Shown here: one piece after another, positions 28,397-37,962 of the stretch
How positions within the stretch are numbered: the stretch's first letter is position 1
How the letters are laid out: each line of letters opens with the position of its first letter
Origin: Prochlorococcus sp. AG-347-J19
GTDB taxonomy: Bacteria; Cyanobacteriota; Cyanobacteriia; PCC-6307; Cyanobiaceae
Reading direction: 5' to 3'
Assembly (NCBI GenBank): GCA_003279015.1
Contig: QCBV01000005.1
Location: forward strand, 1-64,000
DNA length: 64,000 nucleotides
Program-made: the position numbers and the translations under genes
The notes under the pieces: model-generated
What the model saw: only the letters and a program-made list of their open reading frames with translations
Databases searched by the model: none
What the model was told of the DNA's origin: nothing

Positions 28397-28579
28397 TTAG
28401 TAATCTCTATTAAAGTCGGATGGACTTCCTGTAAGTGAACATACAACCGACTCTTCATTTTTCATTTCTTTGACTTCTACAATTGGTCTTCCCATTTTCT
28501 TCAAAACCTCAATATCTTGAATAGTTTGACATCTAGCTATTATTTTTCCTTGTTGATCAAAGCAAGTATAGAAATTCAT
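28397..28579 (-). CDS. Small conserved hypothetical protein
   Basis: A 60-residue protein, MNFYTCFDQQGKIIARCQTI, with a soluble alpha/beta-looking pattern and three cysteines. There is no known domain. It has an ATG start and lies alone between the cp12 terminator and obg on the minus strand. The balanced composition supports a real gene; I cannot assign a function. Confidence 0.58.
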   Translation of the reverse strand: MNFYTCFDQQGKIIARCQTIQDIEVLKKMGRPIVEVKEMKNEESVVCSLTGSPSDFNRDY

Positions 28580-28664
28580 ATTGTATTTAAAGAGGTATCT
28601 TATTTATGACTAATTTTCATTATTAAATCAAGTGTTTTTTTTACAAAAAAATTTTAAATTTAAG

Positions 28665-29648
28665 TTAGATCCTTTTCCATACTTCAGAAAGCAGTGAAGA
28701 TAAACCTTTTTTTAAAGATGAAGAAATAACTAAAACTTTCTTTTTAGATAAATCTTCTAACTTTTTTGAAATTATTTTCAAATAATCATCATCTGCCAGC
28801 TCCATTTTATTCAATACTATTATCCTCTCTTTATCTAAAAGACCTTTTCCGTATTTTTTTAATTCCTGCTCAATTATCTCAAAATCACGTAAAGGATTTT
28901 CTGCAACTGCATCAATTAAGTGAACAAGTATCTTCGTTCTTTGGATATGCCTTAAAAAATCATGGCCTAAACCTACTCCGTCCGCTGCCCCTGAAATTAA
29001 TCCTGGAATATCCGCAAAAAGGCAACCATTCCCATCAATTTTTCTTACTACACCTAAGTTAGGTATTAGAGTTGTGAAAGGATAATTTGCGATTTTTGGA
29101 CGGGCAGATGATACAACAGAAATCAAGGTACTTTTTCCAGCATTTGGAAGACCTATAATCCCAACCTCTGCAAGAAGTTTTAGTTCTAATTGAACCTCCC
29201 ACATCTCACCATCTTTTCCTTCAGTGAATGATTCTGGGGCTCTATTTTGATTACTTAAATAGTAAGCATTACCATGTCCACCTCTTCCTCCAATGGCAAT
29301 AGTTAAACTCTGTTTATGTTTAGTTAAGTCTCCTAAAATAATGCCGGTTTTAATGTCCCTTATTTCTGTACCGCAGGGTACTTTAAGGATTGTATCCTCA
29401 CCTGAAGCACCTGATCTCTTATTAGGACCTCCTTTGCATCCATCTTCAGCAATTATTTCACGTTTGAATTTGAAATCTAATAATGTTTGTAAATTATTAT
29501 CAGCCATCAAAACAACTGAACCCCCTCTACCACCATTCCCCCCAGAGGGTCCTCCAGCAGGAACGAATTTTTCTCTTCTAAATGAAACTATTCCATTTCC
29601 ACCTTTTCCAGCTTTAAGAATAATGTTGGCTTGATCAATAAATTGCAC
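28665..29648 (-). CDS. obg: GTPase Obg/CgtA
   Basis: Essential GTPase acting in 50S ribosome assembly and stress signalling. The 327-residue protein has the glycine-rich Obg fold at the N terminus ([32 protein letters not shown]), then a G domain with [10 protein letters not shown], the DIPGLI switch II region and NKMEL. It lacks a C-terminal OCT domain, which is optional. It lies 41 bp downstream of mutS2 on the same strand. Confidence 0.96.
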   Translation of the reverse strand: MQFIDQANIILKAGKGGNGIVSFRREKFVPAGGPSGGNGGRGGSVVLMADNNLQTLLDFKFKREIIAEDGCKGGPNKRSGASGEDTILKVPCGTEIRDIKTGIILGDLTKHKQSLTIAIGGRGGHGNAYYLSNQNRAPESFTEGKDGEMWEVQLELKLLAEVGIIGLPNAGKSTLISVVSSARPKIANYPFTTLIPNLGVVRKIDGNGCLFADIPGLISGAADGVGLGHDFLRHIQRTKILVHLIDAVAENPLRDFEIIEQELKKYGKGLLDKERIIVLNKMELADDDYLKIISKKLEDLSKKKVLVISSSLKKGLSSLLSEVWKRI

Positions 29649-29689
29649 TTAAGTACGTTTATTAAATTGTTTTCTAGGTATTTTAAATT

Positions 29690-32101
29690 TTATTTTATCC
29701 ACGCAATACTGCAACCAGGGCCACCCTCGTTGTTGGCTGCATCTTCAATCTTATCAACATAATTTAAACCTGATAACCAATTTCTAAGTCCTTTCTTTAA
29801 TTTCCCTGTGCCAATTCCATGAACAATCCATAGTGGTCCATGAAATTTTCTAATTTTCTCCTCAATAATTATTTCGGCTTCATGCACTCTTAATCCTCTT
29901 ACGTCAATTGTATTTTTACTCGTTCTTATTTTAGAAAAAGAAAAATCCTCTCTTGTAGACTTGATCTCAATTTTTGACATTTTGAAATTAGGCTTTTCTC
30001 CATTAATGCCTTCAAAGTCATTTACTGATAATGTGCTTCGGAATGAACCACATTTAACTTCGTAAAAACCACCTTTTTTATCTAAATCTACAATTTGTCC
30101 TGTACTATTTAGACTTTTAATCTTTACAAAATCGCCTACCTGAGGATTCCATGTTATTGACTTTTCAGATTTTTTTTGGGTTAAGTGTTCCGTCTCAATT
30201 TCCTTTAATCTTTTTCCAATAATTCTCGTATCCTCTCCATTAACATTTTTATCTCTTAATTTTTTAATCAATTCTATTACCTCTTTTTTAGCGGATATAA
30301 TATGTTTTGATAATTTAGACCTTTCAATTTCCTGGATTTTTTGAGCATTTATTTTTTGATATTCATAATTTCTCTTCAGTTCATCATGTAATATTTCAGT
30401 CCTTGCAATCAATTCTGCAGCAGCTTCTGCGGAATTTTGTTGTTTAATCCTCTCTTCCTCAAGTCCTTTAATAATACTGTTAATATTGTCAACTTCTTTT
30501 GGCTTTAGATAATTTGCAGCTTCATTGAGTATACTTTCATCTAGACCAATTCTCTTTGAAATTGACAAGGCATTACTTCTCCCAGGAATACCCCAGTTGA
30601 GTATATATTTTGGCTTCAAAGATTCCTCATCAAAGGCAACTGATACGTTTTCAAATCTTGAATCGTTATATTTTAAAGCCTTAATATCTCCATAATGTGT
30701 AGTTGCCAAAGTGATATCAGATTTATTTACAAATTCTTTTAATAAAGCCATCGCAAGAGCACTTCCTTCAAGAGGATCTGTGCCAGATCCAATCTCATCT
30801 AACAAAACAACTGATAATCCCTTCTTATAATCAAGTAAATCTAATATCTCTTTTATGCGGGATATATGCCCACTGAAGGTAGATAAATTTTCTTCTAATG
30901 ATTGATTATCTCCTATATCCACATATATATTTGGACAAAAAGGGATAATAGGATTATTAGTTGAAGGTATCAATAATCCTGCTCTAGCCATAAGTAAAGA
31001 CAAGCCCAAACCTTTTAAAGCTGCTGTTTTACCTCCAGTATTTGGACCTGTAATAGCTACAACCTTAATATTTCTATTTATATGAAAATCGACAGCTACT
31101 GGTGGGGGGGCTCCTTTTTTCTTATGTTCCCAAATCAATAACGGATGAGAAAAACCAATTAAAGAAATAATAGGATTTTTCTCAAATGTAGGAGTTTTAC
31201 CTCCAATCCATTTCGAATATCTTGAACGAGTTAGGGCATTTTCTAATCTTAATAAAATGGATGCCATTTCAATAAGATTTTTTGAGTTATCACTAACAAC
31301 CTGAGACCATTTCTTAAGTAATTTAAATTCTTCTGCTGTGATCCTAGCCTCTAAAGAAGCAATCTTATTACCTTTAGTTACTACACTTTCAGGCTCAAAA
31401 TATACTGTATTTCCTGAAGATGAAGAGTCATGAATTATCCCTTTAAATTTATCTACATAATTAACTTTCACTGCTAAAACAGGTCTTCCATATCGATCTC
31501 CAATAGTAGTATCTTGCAAATAAGGTAAATTCTTTTGAATAAATTTCTCAACTAATATTTTTCTTTCAAGTTTCTTAGATAAAAATTCTTTTCTAAGAAT
31601 AGATAGTTCATTACTAGCATTGTCTGAAATCCTTCCATTCGATTCAATGCCTTTTTTAAAAATCGTTTCGACATTCTGATGGTCAATTAAATTTTTTGTG
31701 AATGATGAAATATAAGGCCTTTGTTCAAAATCTAATAAGATTTTTTTTAAATTTCTTGCTGCAGCAATTGTTTTCGCTATTTCTAACAATTCAGAAGATG
31801 AAATTACACCTCCCTTGGAACAAATTTCAATATTTCTACTAATATCAAAAACACCAGAAAAACTAATTGATTTTTCTAAATTTTTTTCTAGCTCATTAAT
31901 TTCAGCAGTTTCATTCAAAAGTCTTTTAGATGCCTCGTATTCTGAAGGTATAACAAAACTTAAAATTGATCGTTTACCCATTTCCGTTAAGGCGAATGAA
32001 GATAAATGCGATTTTAATGAATCCCACTCTAAAAGGTTTATAGATTCTTCTTCTAAGGTCTTATCTGAATATGATTTTTTAGAATAACTTTTCTCTTGCA
32101 T
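29690..32101 (-). CDS. mutS2: Endonuclease MutS2
   Basis: MutS-family ATPase with a C-terminal Smr nuclease domain, linked to suppression of homologous recombination and to rescue of collided ribosomes. Walker A GPNTGGKTAALKGL, Walker B VVLLDEIGSGTDPLEGSAL, a long coiled-coil clamp with GLEEERIKQQNSAEAAAELI, and the Smr domain from IDVRGLRVHEAE to HGIGTGKLKKGLRNWL. No mismatch-recognition N-terminal domain is present, as expected. I chose ATG 32101; a TTG at 32119 overlaps the VOC gene stop. Confidence 0.94.
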   Translation of the reverse strand: MQEKSYSKKSYSDKTLEEESINLLEWDSLKSHLSSFALTEMGKRSILSFVIPSEYEASKRLLNETAEINELEKNLEKSISFSGVFDISRNIEICSKGGVISSSELLEIAKTIAAARNLKKILLDFEQRPYISSFTKNLIDHQNVETIFKKGIESNGRISDNASNELSILRKEFLSKKLERKILVEKFIQKNLPYLQDTTIGDRYGRPVLAVKVNYVDKFKGIIHDSSSSGNTVYFEPESVVTKGNKIASLEARITAEEFKLLKKWSQVVSDNSKNLIEMASILLRLENALTRSRYSKWIGGKTPTFEKNPIISLIGFSHPLLIWEHKKKGAPPPVAVDFHINRNIKVVAITGPNTGGKTAALKGLGLSLLMARAGLLIPSTNNPIIPFCPNIYVDIGDNQSLEENLSTFSGHISRIKEILDLLDYKKGLSVVLLDEIGSGTDPLEGSALAMALLKEFVNKSDITLATTHYGDIKALKYNDSRFENVSVAFDEESLKPKYILNWGIPGRSNALSISKRIGLDESILNEAANYLKPKEVDNINSIIKGLEEERIKQQNSAEAAAELIARTEILHDELKRNYEYQKINAQKIQEIERSKLSKHIISAKKEVIELIKKLRDKNVNGEDTRIIGKRLKEIETEHLTQKKSEKSITWNPQVGDFVKIKSLNSTGQIVDLDKKGGFYEVKCGSFRSTLSVNDFEGINGEKPNFKMSKIEIKSTREDFSFSKIRTSKNTIDVRGLRVHEAEIIIEEKIRKFHGPLWIVHGIGTGKLKKGLRNWLSGLNYVDKIEDAANNEGGPGCSIAWIK

Positions 32102-32115
32102 ACAAAAAAAAAGAA

Positions 32116-32502
32116 TCAAACATTCGATTGAATCCCTTCAGGAGGAACATAAAGCATCTCAAGCCAGTTTCCTTCAGTATCCTTCATATAAAAAGATGCT
32201 GTTCCATCTCTATGCTCATGTAAAGGACCAACTTTTACACCAGAATTTTTTAAATCATTTTGAATATTTTCCACTTCTTTTTTATTTTCAAAATGAAAAG
32301 CAAAGTGAGGTCCAGCAGCTTTGTAGCTAGGGCCTAACAACGCAAGTCCATCTTTCCCTTTACCTGCCTCTAAATAAGACCAATCTTTATCATCCCAAAC
32401 CAAATTCATACCCAGCTTAATATAAAAAGATTTAGCCCTTTCGAGATTCTCTACTCTAAGTGCAATGTGACCAATCCTATTTACTCCTTGTGAAAAATTC
32501 AA
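32116..32502 (-). CDS. VOC (glyoxalase/dioxygenase) superfamily protein
   Basis: A 128-residue protein with the paired beta-alpha-beta-beta-beta units of the vicinal-oxygen-chelate fold: RIGHIALRVENLERAKSFYI and PHFAFHFENKKEVENIQNDL, ending SFYMKDTEGNWLEMLYVPP. Candidate metal ligands are the His in GHIAL, a His/Glu in the middle and the Glu in WLEMLY. This suits a lyase or dioxygenase but does not identify the substrate. It lies directly upstream of mutS2. Confidence 0.82.
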   Translation of the reverse strand: MNFSQGVNRIGHIALRVENLERAKSFYIKLGMNLVWDDKDWSYLEAGKGKDGLALLGPSYKAAGPHFAFHFENKKEVENIQNDLKNSGVKVGPLHEHRDGTASFYMKDTEGNWLEMLYVPPEGIQSNV

Positions 32503-32564
32503 AACTAAGCAATTAATTTATTACTTATCTAAGAATAAACCAAATTTTTGTTAATAATGAGTTT

Positions 32565-33566
32565 TTAAGTATCCTGCAACCATTGAGATGCATCACAAGC
32601 ATGATAAGTGAGTATTAATTTTGCTCCTGCTCTTTTAAAACTAAGCAATGTCTCTAAAACAATATCTTTTTCGTTAATCCAGTTCTTCATAGCAGCAGAC
32701 TTTACCATGGAGTACTCCCCACTAACATTGTATGCAGCTATGGGCTTATTTGAAAATGTGCTTAGTCTATAAACAATATCCAAATATGAAATTCCTGGTT
32801 TTACCATCAAAATATCAGCTCCTTCATACTGATCCAATGCAGATTCAATTAAAGCCTCTTTTGAATTGGCAGGGTCCATTTGATATGTAGACTTATTGTC
32901 TGGAATTGCTTTCTTACTATTTTCTCTAGGAGCCGAATCTAAAGCAGTTCTAAACGGACCATAATAAGCAGATGAATATTTAGCTGTATAACTAATAATA
33001 CCTACATCACTAAATCCTTCACTATCAAGAGCAGTCCTAATTGCTCCAACTCTCCCATCCATCATGTCACTAGGGCCAATAAAATCTGCTCCAGCTCTAG
33101 CTTGAGTTAAAGCTTGTTTTTTTAAAATTTCAATCGTTTCATCATTCAATATTTTTCCAGTTTCATCAACTAAGCCATCATGTCCATCACACGAGTAAGG
33201 GTCCAAGGCAACATCTGTCATTATTGCCATTTCTGGAATCTCTTTTTTTAATATTCTAATAGCTTTAGGTATTAAACCGTCCTCATTAAAACATTCTGCT
33301 CCATCTTCAGTCTTTAAGCTATCGTTAATTTTTGGGAAAAGAACCACACATCTAATTCCTAATTCCCATGCCCTAGCAACCTCCTTTAATAAGCCATTAA
33401 TATCCCATCTGTAAGTTCCGGGCATTGCGGAAATTTCCTCTTTAAAATCTTTTTCATGAATAAATAATGGATAGATAAAGTCCGATGCCGCCAAATGGTT
33501 TTCTCTAACCATTTCTCTAATTGCCTCAGTTCTTCTTAATCTTCTTGGACGAATAATCGAATTCAT
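32565..33566 (-). CDS. hemB: Delta-aminolevulinic acid dehydratase
   Basis: Porphobilinogen synthase of heme and chlorophyll synthesis. The 333-residue protein has the N-terminal PRRLRRTEAIREMVREN, DVALDPYSCDGHDGLVDE, ADFIGPSDMMDGRVGAIRTAL and ADILMVKPGISYLDIV with the Schiff-base Lys. The DxALDxY...DG signature is the aspartate-rich, magnesium-dependent type found in photosynthetic organisms, not the Cys-rich zinc type. It is divergent from bicA. Confidence 0.96.
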   Translation of the reverse strand: MNSIIRPRRLRRTEAIREMVRENHLAASDFIYPLFIHEKDFKEEISAMPGTYRWDINGLLKEVARAWELGIRCVVLFPKINDSLKTEDGAECFNEDGLIPKAIRILKKEIPEMAIMTDVALDPYSCDGHDGLVDETGKILNDETIEILKKQALTQARAGADFIGPSDMMDGRVGAIRTALDSEGFSDVGIISYTAKYSSAYYGPFRTALDSAPRENSKKAIPDNKSTYQMDPANSKEALIESALDQYEGADILMVKPGISYLDIVYRLSTFSNKPIAAYNVSGEYSMVKSAAMKNWINEKDIVLETLLSFKRAGAKLILTYHACDASQWLQDT

Positions 33567-33659
33567 TTGAATATTATTAATATTGAAAAATATTTATCTA
33601 ATACATTAATCGCTTGCCTCGCACATAAATCAATCAGAGACTACTTTTGTTCAGGAAAA

Positions 33660-33696
33660 GTAACTAAAATTTATTAAAAAAAGCAAAAATAGTTAC
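33660..33696. repeat. Inverted repeat between hemB and bicA
   Basis: GTAACTA (33660-33666) and TAGTTAC (33690-33696) form a perfect 7-bp inverted repeat with 23 nt between, about 93 bp before the chosen bicA start. It could be an operator for the carbon-uptake cluster or a chance repeat in AT-rich DNA. Confidence 0.35.
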
Positions 33697-33775
33697 AAAA
33701 ATATTTTGCACAAACTTCATTTTTCACAAATTTACGTCATTAAGAGATAATATCTTTTAGTTAAGTGTTTATTTT

Positions 33776-33781
33776 AAGGAG
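33776..33781 (+). promoter_or_regulatory. Strong Shine-Dalgarno site for bicA
   Basis: AAGGAG lies 7 nt before TTG 33789. Most genes here lack a recognisable SD, so this site argues for the TTG start over the upstream GTG at 33765, which the SD would place inside the gene. Confidence 0.65.
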
Positions 33782-33788
33782 AGTATCT

Positions 33789-35441
33789 TTGAAAATAATT
33801 AATGGATTTCATCTAAAGAATTTAAGAGGGGATATTCTTGGAGGGATCACAGCTGCTGTGGTGGCTTTACCTCTCGCTCTTGCTTTTGGTAATGCTGCTT
33901 TAGGACCTGGCGGGGCAATTTATGGCCTATATGGGGCAGTAGTAGTTGGTTTCTTAGCAGCATTATTCGGAGGAACACCTGCTCAAGTTAGTGGACCTAC
34001 CGGTCCAATGAGTGTAACTGTTGCTGGCGTAGTGGCAGGCTTAGCAGCAGTGGGGGTTCCAAGAGATCTTTCTGCAGGACAAATTTTACCTTTAGTGATG
34101 GCAGCGGTAGTAATTGGTGGCTTACTACAAATATTATTTGGAATTCTCAAACTAGGTAAATACATTACTTTAGTTCCATATTCTGTTGTGTCAGGATTCA
34201 TGTCTGGTATTGGAGTAATAATAATTGCACTTCAGATTGGGCCATTACTAGGAATTAGTACCAGAGGTGGAGTAGTTGAATCTTTATCAACTGTATTTTC
34301 AAATTTCCAGCCAAACGGTGCTGCTATTGGAGTAGCAATAATGACACTAGGTATAGTATTTCTAACTCCTAGAAAAATAAGTCAATGGGTTCCTTCTCCC
34401 CTCTTAGCCCTATTGATAGTAACGCCAATATCAATATTAATTTTTGGAGATGGAGCTATTGATAGAATTGGAGAAATTCCCAGGGGAGTTCCATCTTTAA
34501 ATTTCCCAAGTTTTAATCAATATTTTCCAATCATTTTTAAGGCAGGATTAGTCCTAGCAGTGCTTGGCGCAATTGACTCTTTACTAACATCACTAGTAGC
34601 AGACAATATATCTCAAACAAAACATAATTCTGATAGAGAGCTTATTGGTCAAGGAATAGGAAATGCTGTTGCCGGTCTGTTTTCAGGCTTACCTGGAGCC
34701 GGAGCAACAATGAGAACAGTTATAAATGTTAAATCTGGAGGATCCACTCCCATTTCTGGTATGGTTCACTCAGTTGTCTTGTTGATAGTTTTAGTTGGCG
34801 CAGGTCCTTTAGCCGAGCAAATACCAACTGCGTTGTTAGCAGGAATTCTTATAAAAGTTGGTCTAGATATTATTGATTGGGGGTTCTTGAGGAGGGCTCA
34901 CAAATTATCTTTAAAAACTTCAGTTGTTATGTACGGCGTACTCTTGATGACTGTTTTTTGGGATTTAATTTGGGCAGTTTTAGTCGGTGTATTCATAGCA
35001 AATATGCTAACTATTGATTCAATAACCGAAACTCAACTAGAAGGTATGGATGAAGATAATCCTTTATCAAAAGATGATCAAGCTAAAAATGCATTACCTG
35101 CTGATGAAAAAGCACTACTTGATAGATGTTCAGGAGAAGTAATGCTATTTAGACTTAAAGGACCACTTAGTTTTGGAGCAGCTAAAGGTATATCTGAGAG
35201 AATGATGCTAGTAAGAAACTACAAGGTTTTGATATTAGATATCACTGATGTACCGAGACTTGGAGTGACAGCGACACTCGCAATTGAAGATATGATGCAA
35301 GAAGCTAAAAATAATTCCAGAAAAGCATTTGTTGCTGGGGCTAATGAAAAAGTAAAGGATAGATTAGCTAAGTTTGGAGTTGAAGGCATCATTGAGACAA
35401 GAAAAGAAGCTTTAGAAAACGCTCTAAATGAAATAGCCTAA
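33789..35441 (+). CDS. bicA: BicA-type SulP bicarbonate transporter
   Basis: A 550-residue SulP-family protein with 12-14 hydrophobic segments (about residues 10-415) and a cytoplasmic STAS domain (about 440-545, GEVMLFRLKGPLSFGAAK, ILDITDVPRLGVTA). Segments HLKNLRGDILGGITAAVVAL, LFGGTPAQVSGPTGPM, GIDVIDW-like VGLDIIDWGFL and GAGATMRTVINVKSGG resemble cyanobacterial BicA, a low-affinity, high-flux sodium-bicarbonate transporter. Direct neighbours sbtA and sbtB support the bicarbonate role over sulfate. Confidence 0.85.
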   Translation: MKIINGFHLKNLRGDILGGITAAVVALPLALAFGNAALGPGGAIYGLYGAVVVGFLAALFGGTPAQVSGPTGPMSVTVAGVVAGLAAVGVPRDLSAGQILPLVMAAVVIGGLLQILFGILKLGKYITLVPYSVVSGFMSGIGVIIIALQIGPLLGISTRGGVVESLSTVFSNFQPNGAAIGVAIMTLGIVFLTPRKISQWVPSPLLALLIVTPISILIFGDGAIDRIGEIPRGVPSLNFPSFNQYFPIIFKAGLVLAVLGAIDSLLTSLVADNISQTKHNSDRELIGQGIGNAVAGLFSGLPGAGATMRTVINVKSGGSTPISGMVHSVVLLIVLVGAGPLAEQIPTALLAGILIKVGLDIIDWGFLRRAHKLSLKTSVVMYGVLLMTVFWDLIWAVLVGVFIANMLTIDSITETQLEGMDEDNPLSKDDQAKNALPADEKALLDRCSGEVMLFRLKGPLSFGAAKGISERMMLVRNYKVLILDITDVPRLGVTATLAIEDMMQEAKNNSRKAFVAGANEKVKDRLAKFGVEGIIETRKEALENALNEIA

Positions 35442-35447
35442 TAATTT

Positions 35448-36446
35448 ATGGAAATAAATCCAATCCTGCAAAATGTATTAGCCCCGCCAGTTCTTTTCTT
35501 TTTAATTGGAGCAATATCAGTACTCTTTAAATCTGATTTAGAAATACCAGCTCCATTACCTAAACTCTTCTCGTTATATTTGCTCTTAGCCATTGGGTTT
35601 AAAGGAGGTATAGAGATACAGAAAAGTGGGTTTACAAATCAAGTATTGCCGACTTTAAGCGCTGCAATACTAATGTCACTACTAATACCTCTGATTGGAT
35701 TTTTAATTCTAAGATTTAAGTTTGATGTCTTTAATTCAGCCGCAATAGCAGCAGCTTACGGTTCAATAAGTGCTGTTACATTTATTTCTGCAGAAAGTTT
35801 TTTAGAAAGTCAAAAAATAGCTTTTGATGGATTTATGGTTGGTGCATTAGCTCTAATGGAATCTCCTGCAATAATAGTTGGATTATTACTTGTAAAATTT
35901 GCAGCTCCTAAAAATAGACCTAAATCAAGAAAAATGCATCTAAGCGCAATATTACACGAATCACTTTTGAATGGATCAGTTTATCTATTACTTTCAAGCT
36001 TAATTGTGGGATTTCTTACTGCTTCCAGTAATCCTACAGGCATTACAAAAATGGAACCATTTACTGGACAGTTATTCTATGGAGCAGAATGCTTTTTCTT
36101 ATTAGACATGGGAATAGTTGCTGCTCAAAGATTGCCGAGACTGAAAAGTGCAGGTTCATTTTTAATTGGCTTTGCAATTTTCATGCCTTTATTTAACGCA
36201 TTTATAGGTGTTTTCGTTGCGAGATTTTTATCTTTGGGACCTGGCAACGCACTTTTATTTGTGGTTTTATGTGCTAGCGCCTCATATCTTGCAGTTCCTG
36301 CAGCGATGAGGATGACAGTTCCAGAGGCTAAATCTAGTTATTATATTTCAACTACACTTGGCCTAACTTTCCCATTCAATATAGTTCTCGGTATTCCTAT
36401 ATATATGAGTTTAGTAAATACCATTATCCCACTTTCCCCTTTATAA
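35448..36446 (+). CDS. sbtA: Sodium-dependent bicarbonate transporter SbtA
   Basis: A 332-residue membrane protein with about ten helices. It has family segments LAPPVLFFLIGAISVLFKSD, YLLLAIGFKGG, AAAYGSISAVTFISAESFLE and MESPAIIVGLLL in the first half, and AECFFLLDMGIVAAQRL and YLAVPAAMRM in the inverted second half. SbtA is a high-affinity HCO3- importer. It starts 6 nt after bicA and 2 nt before sbtB, clearly one operon. Confidence 0.92.
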   Translation: MEINPILQNVLAPPVLFFLIGAISVLFKSDLEIPAPLPKLFSLYLLLAIGFKGGIEIQKSGFTNQVLPTLSAAILMSLLIPLIGFLILRFKFDVFNSAAIAAAYGSISAVTFISAESFLESQKIAFDGFMVGALALMESPAIIVGLLLVKFAAPKNRPKSRKMHLSAILHESLLNGSVYLLLSSLIVGFLTASSNPTGITKMEPFTGQLFYGAECFFLLDMGIVAAQRLPRLKSAGSFLIGFAIFMPLFNAFIGVFVARFLSLGPGNALLFVVLCASASYLAVPAAMRMTVPEAKSSYYISTTLGLTFPFNIVLGIPIYMSLVNTIIPLSPL

Positions 36447-36448
36447 AA

Positions 36449-36730
36449 ATGAAAAGATTAGACTTGATATTTAGTGAAAGAGAACTAGATGCAATTATTA
36501 AAACATTAGAAAAAGCTAATGTTCCTGGATATACGGTTATGAAACACGCCACAGGCAGAGGGCCAGAAAGAGTTGTTACAGAAGATATGGAATTTACAGG
36601 ATTAGGAGCGAATGCTCATGTAATCGTTTTTTGTGAGCAAGAATTAATAGATAAAATGAGAGATAATATTAGGGATGACCTAAGCTATTACGGAGGAGTT
36701 GCTTATATTTCTGAAGCAACACCCCTGTAA
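36449..36730 (+). CDS. sbtB: SbtB, PII-like regulator of SbtA
   Basis: A 93-residue protein with the PII-like ferredoxin fold: MKRLDLIFSERELDAIIKTL, a T-loop region at about 35-52 (ATGRGPERVVTEDMEFTG) and the end YYGGVAYISEATPL. SbtB binds adenine nucleotides and controls SbtA in the membrane. The C-terminal redox loop with a Cys pair (CGPxGC) found in other SbtB proteins is missing, so the protein is shortened. It starts 2 nt after sbtA. Confidence 0.9.
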   Translation: MKRLDLIFSERELDAIIKTLEKANVPGYTVMKHATGRGPERVVTEDMEFTGLGANAHVIVFCEQELIDKMRDNIRDDLSYYGGVAYISEATPL

Positions 36731-36752
36731 ATAAAGAAAGAAATATTTATTT

Positions 36753-37709
36753 TTAAGAATGAATCCAATCTACTCTTATATTTTTTCTACTATTTAAATA
36801 TCTATCAATTGACATTGCGGCAATACATCCATCAGAAGCAGCAACAACGGCTTGCTTAAATGGTGTATTTCTTATATCGCCAATAGCCCATACTCCATCA
36901 GAGTTTGTAGACATAAAATCATCCACAATAACTCCTCCGTCTTCTTTTAAAGCAATTTGATCCCCTAAAAAATCAGTGATTGGCTTTGAACCACTCATGT
37001 AGACAAATACTCCATCTAAATTTAAATTGATAGGATTTTCTTCTTGCTTATTTTTTACAACAACCCCATTCACACCCATATCATCTCCCAATATTTCTAA
37101 TAATCTTGTTCTACTCCAATGTTTTATATTTGAATTATCCATCAATTCCATGGCTTCTTCATTATCTGGTTTAGGATCACTCGATGTAATCCAATGTACA
37201 GTTGATGCAAATTTAGTTAGAACAGTTGCCTCTTCAATTGCCTCCTTATTCACTCCAACAACTGCAACTTCTCTATTTTTGTAAAAAGCCCCATCACACG
37301 TAGCACAATAACTTACTCCTTTGCCAAGAAAATCCGCTTCTCCCTTAAATGATGCAGGCCTACCCATCGCTCCACTTGCAAGTACAAGTGCTTTAGCTTT
37401 GAACGTGCCTTCAGGTGTATAAACCATTTTCCATTCTCCACTAGTGTCTATCCCAAACACTTGTGCTCTTCTATAGTCTGTGCCGTATTGCACAGCCTGT
37501 TCTCTCATTAGAGTAAGTAATTTTTCCCCACTTATATCAACCGGAACACCTGGATAATTAGCTATTTGATGAGTTATTGCTAGGGCGCCAACAGATGGAT
37601 TTTTATCTAAAATTACTGTCTTTAAGTTTGAACGAGATGTATAAAGTGCGCAAGTACATCCTGCTGGACCTCCTCCGATAATAACTACATCTGACTCGAT
37701 GATTTCCAA
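36753..37709 (-). CDS. Thioredoxin-reductase-like flavoprotein lacking NADPH motifs
   Basis: A 318-residue two-domain flavoprotein. The FAD motif IIGGGPAGCTCALYTSRS (10-27), the redox centre SYCATCDGAFY (Cys135, Cys138) and the C-terminal FAD site WAIGDIRNTPFKQAVVAASDG are intact. The NADPH site is not: GGGDSA of TrxB reads VGVNKEA (151-157) and HRRxxxR reads ITSSDPKPD (174-182). This resembles the NADPH-independent thioredoxin-reductase-like classes (DTR, DDOR, FFTR) reported from marine cyanobacteria, some using ferredoxin. Calling it trxB could mislead. Confidence 0.82.
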   Translation of the reverse strand: MEIIESDVVIIGGGPAGCTCALYTSRSNLKTVILDKNPSVGALAITHQIANYPGVPVDISGEKLLTLMREQAVQYGTDYRRAQVFGIDTSGEWKMVYTPEGTFKAKALVLASGAMGRPASFKGEADFLGKGVSYCATCDGAFYKNREVAVVGVNKEAIEEATVLTKFASTVHWITSSDPKPDNEEAMELMDNSNIKHWSRTRLLEILGDDMGVNGVVVKNKQEENPINLNLDGVFVYMSGSKPITDFLGDQIALKEDGGVIVDDFMSTNSDGVWAIGDIRNTPFKQAVVAASDGCIAAMSIDRYLNSRKNIRVDWIHS

Positions 37710-37962
37710 TTTAATAAAACTCCTTTTTAGTAGCTAATTAGATGAGTTCATGGTTAGAAGATATTTTTAATGTAAATACCTAACCTTTACATAGATATAA
37801 GTTAAAAGAAAAAAGAGAAAAAAGCATAATATAGAAACAAACTTACATAGGAAAAAAATAAAAAATTAATTATCAAAATTATCAGTTACGTGAAATGTTC
37901 TGTATTGATCTATTATTAGGTCATATCGAAAAATCAATTGCCGTAGAAACATTATATTTTTC

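Noticed and set aside
36753-37709. Plain annotation as NADPH thioredoxin reductase
   Set aside because: Both NADPH motifs are missing, so the generic name is kept only as 'like'.
37710-37962. Small RNA gene in the 250-bp gap
   Set aside because: The gap is AT-rich with no clear hairpin-plus-T-run end and no known RNA pattern that I could recognise.
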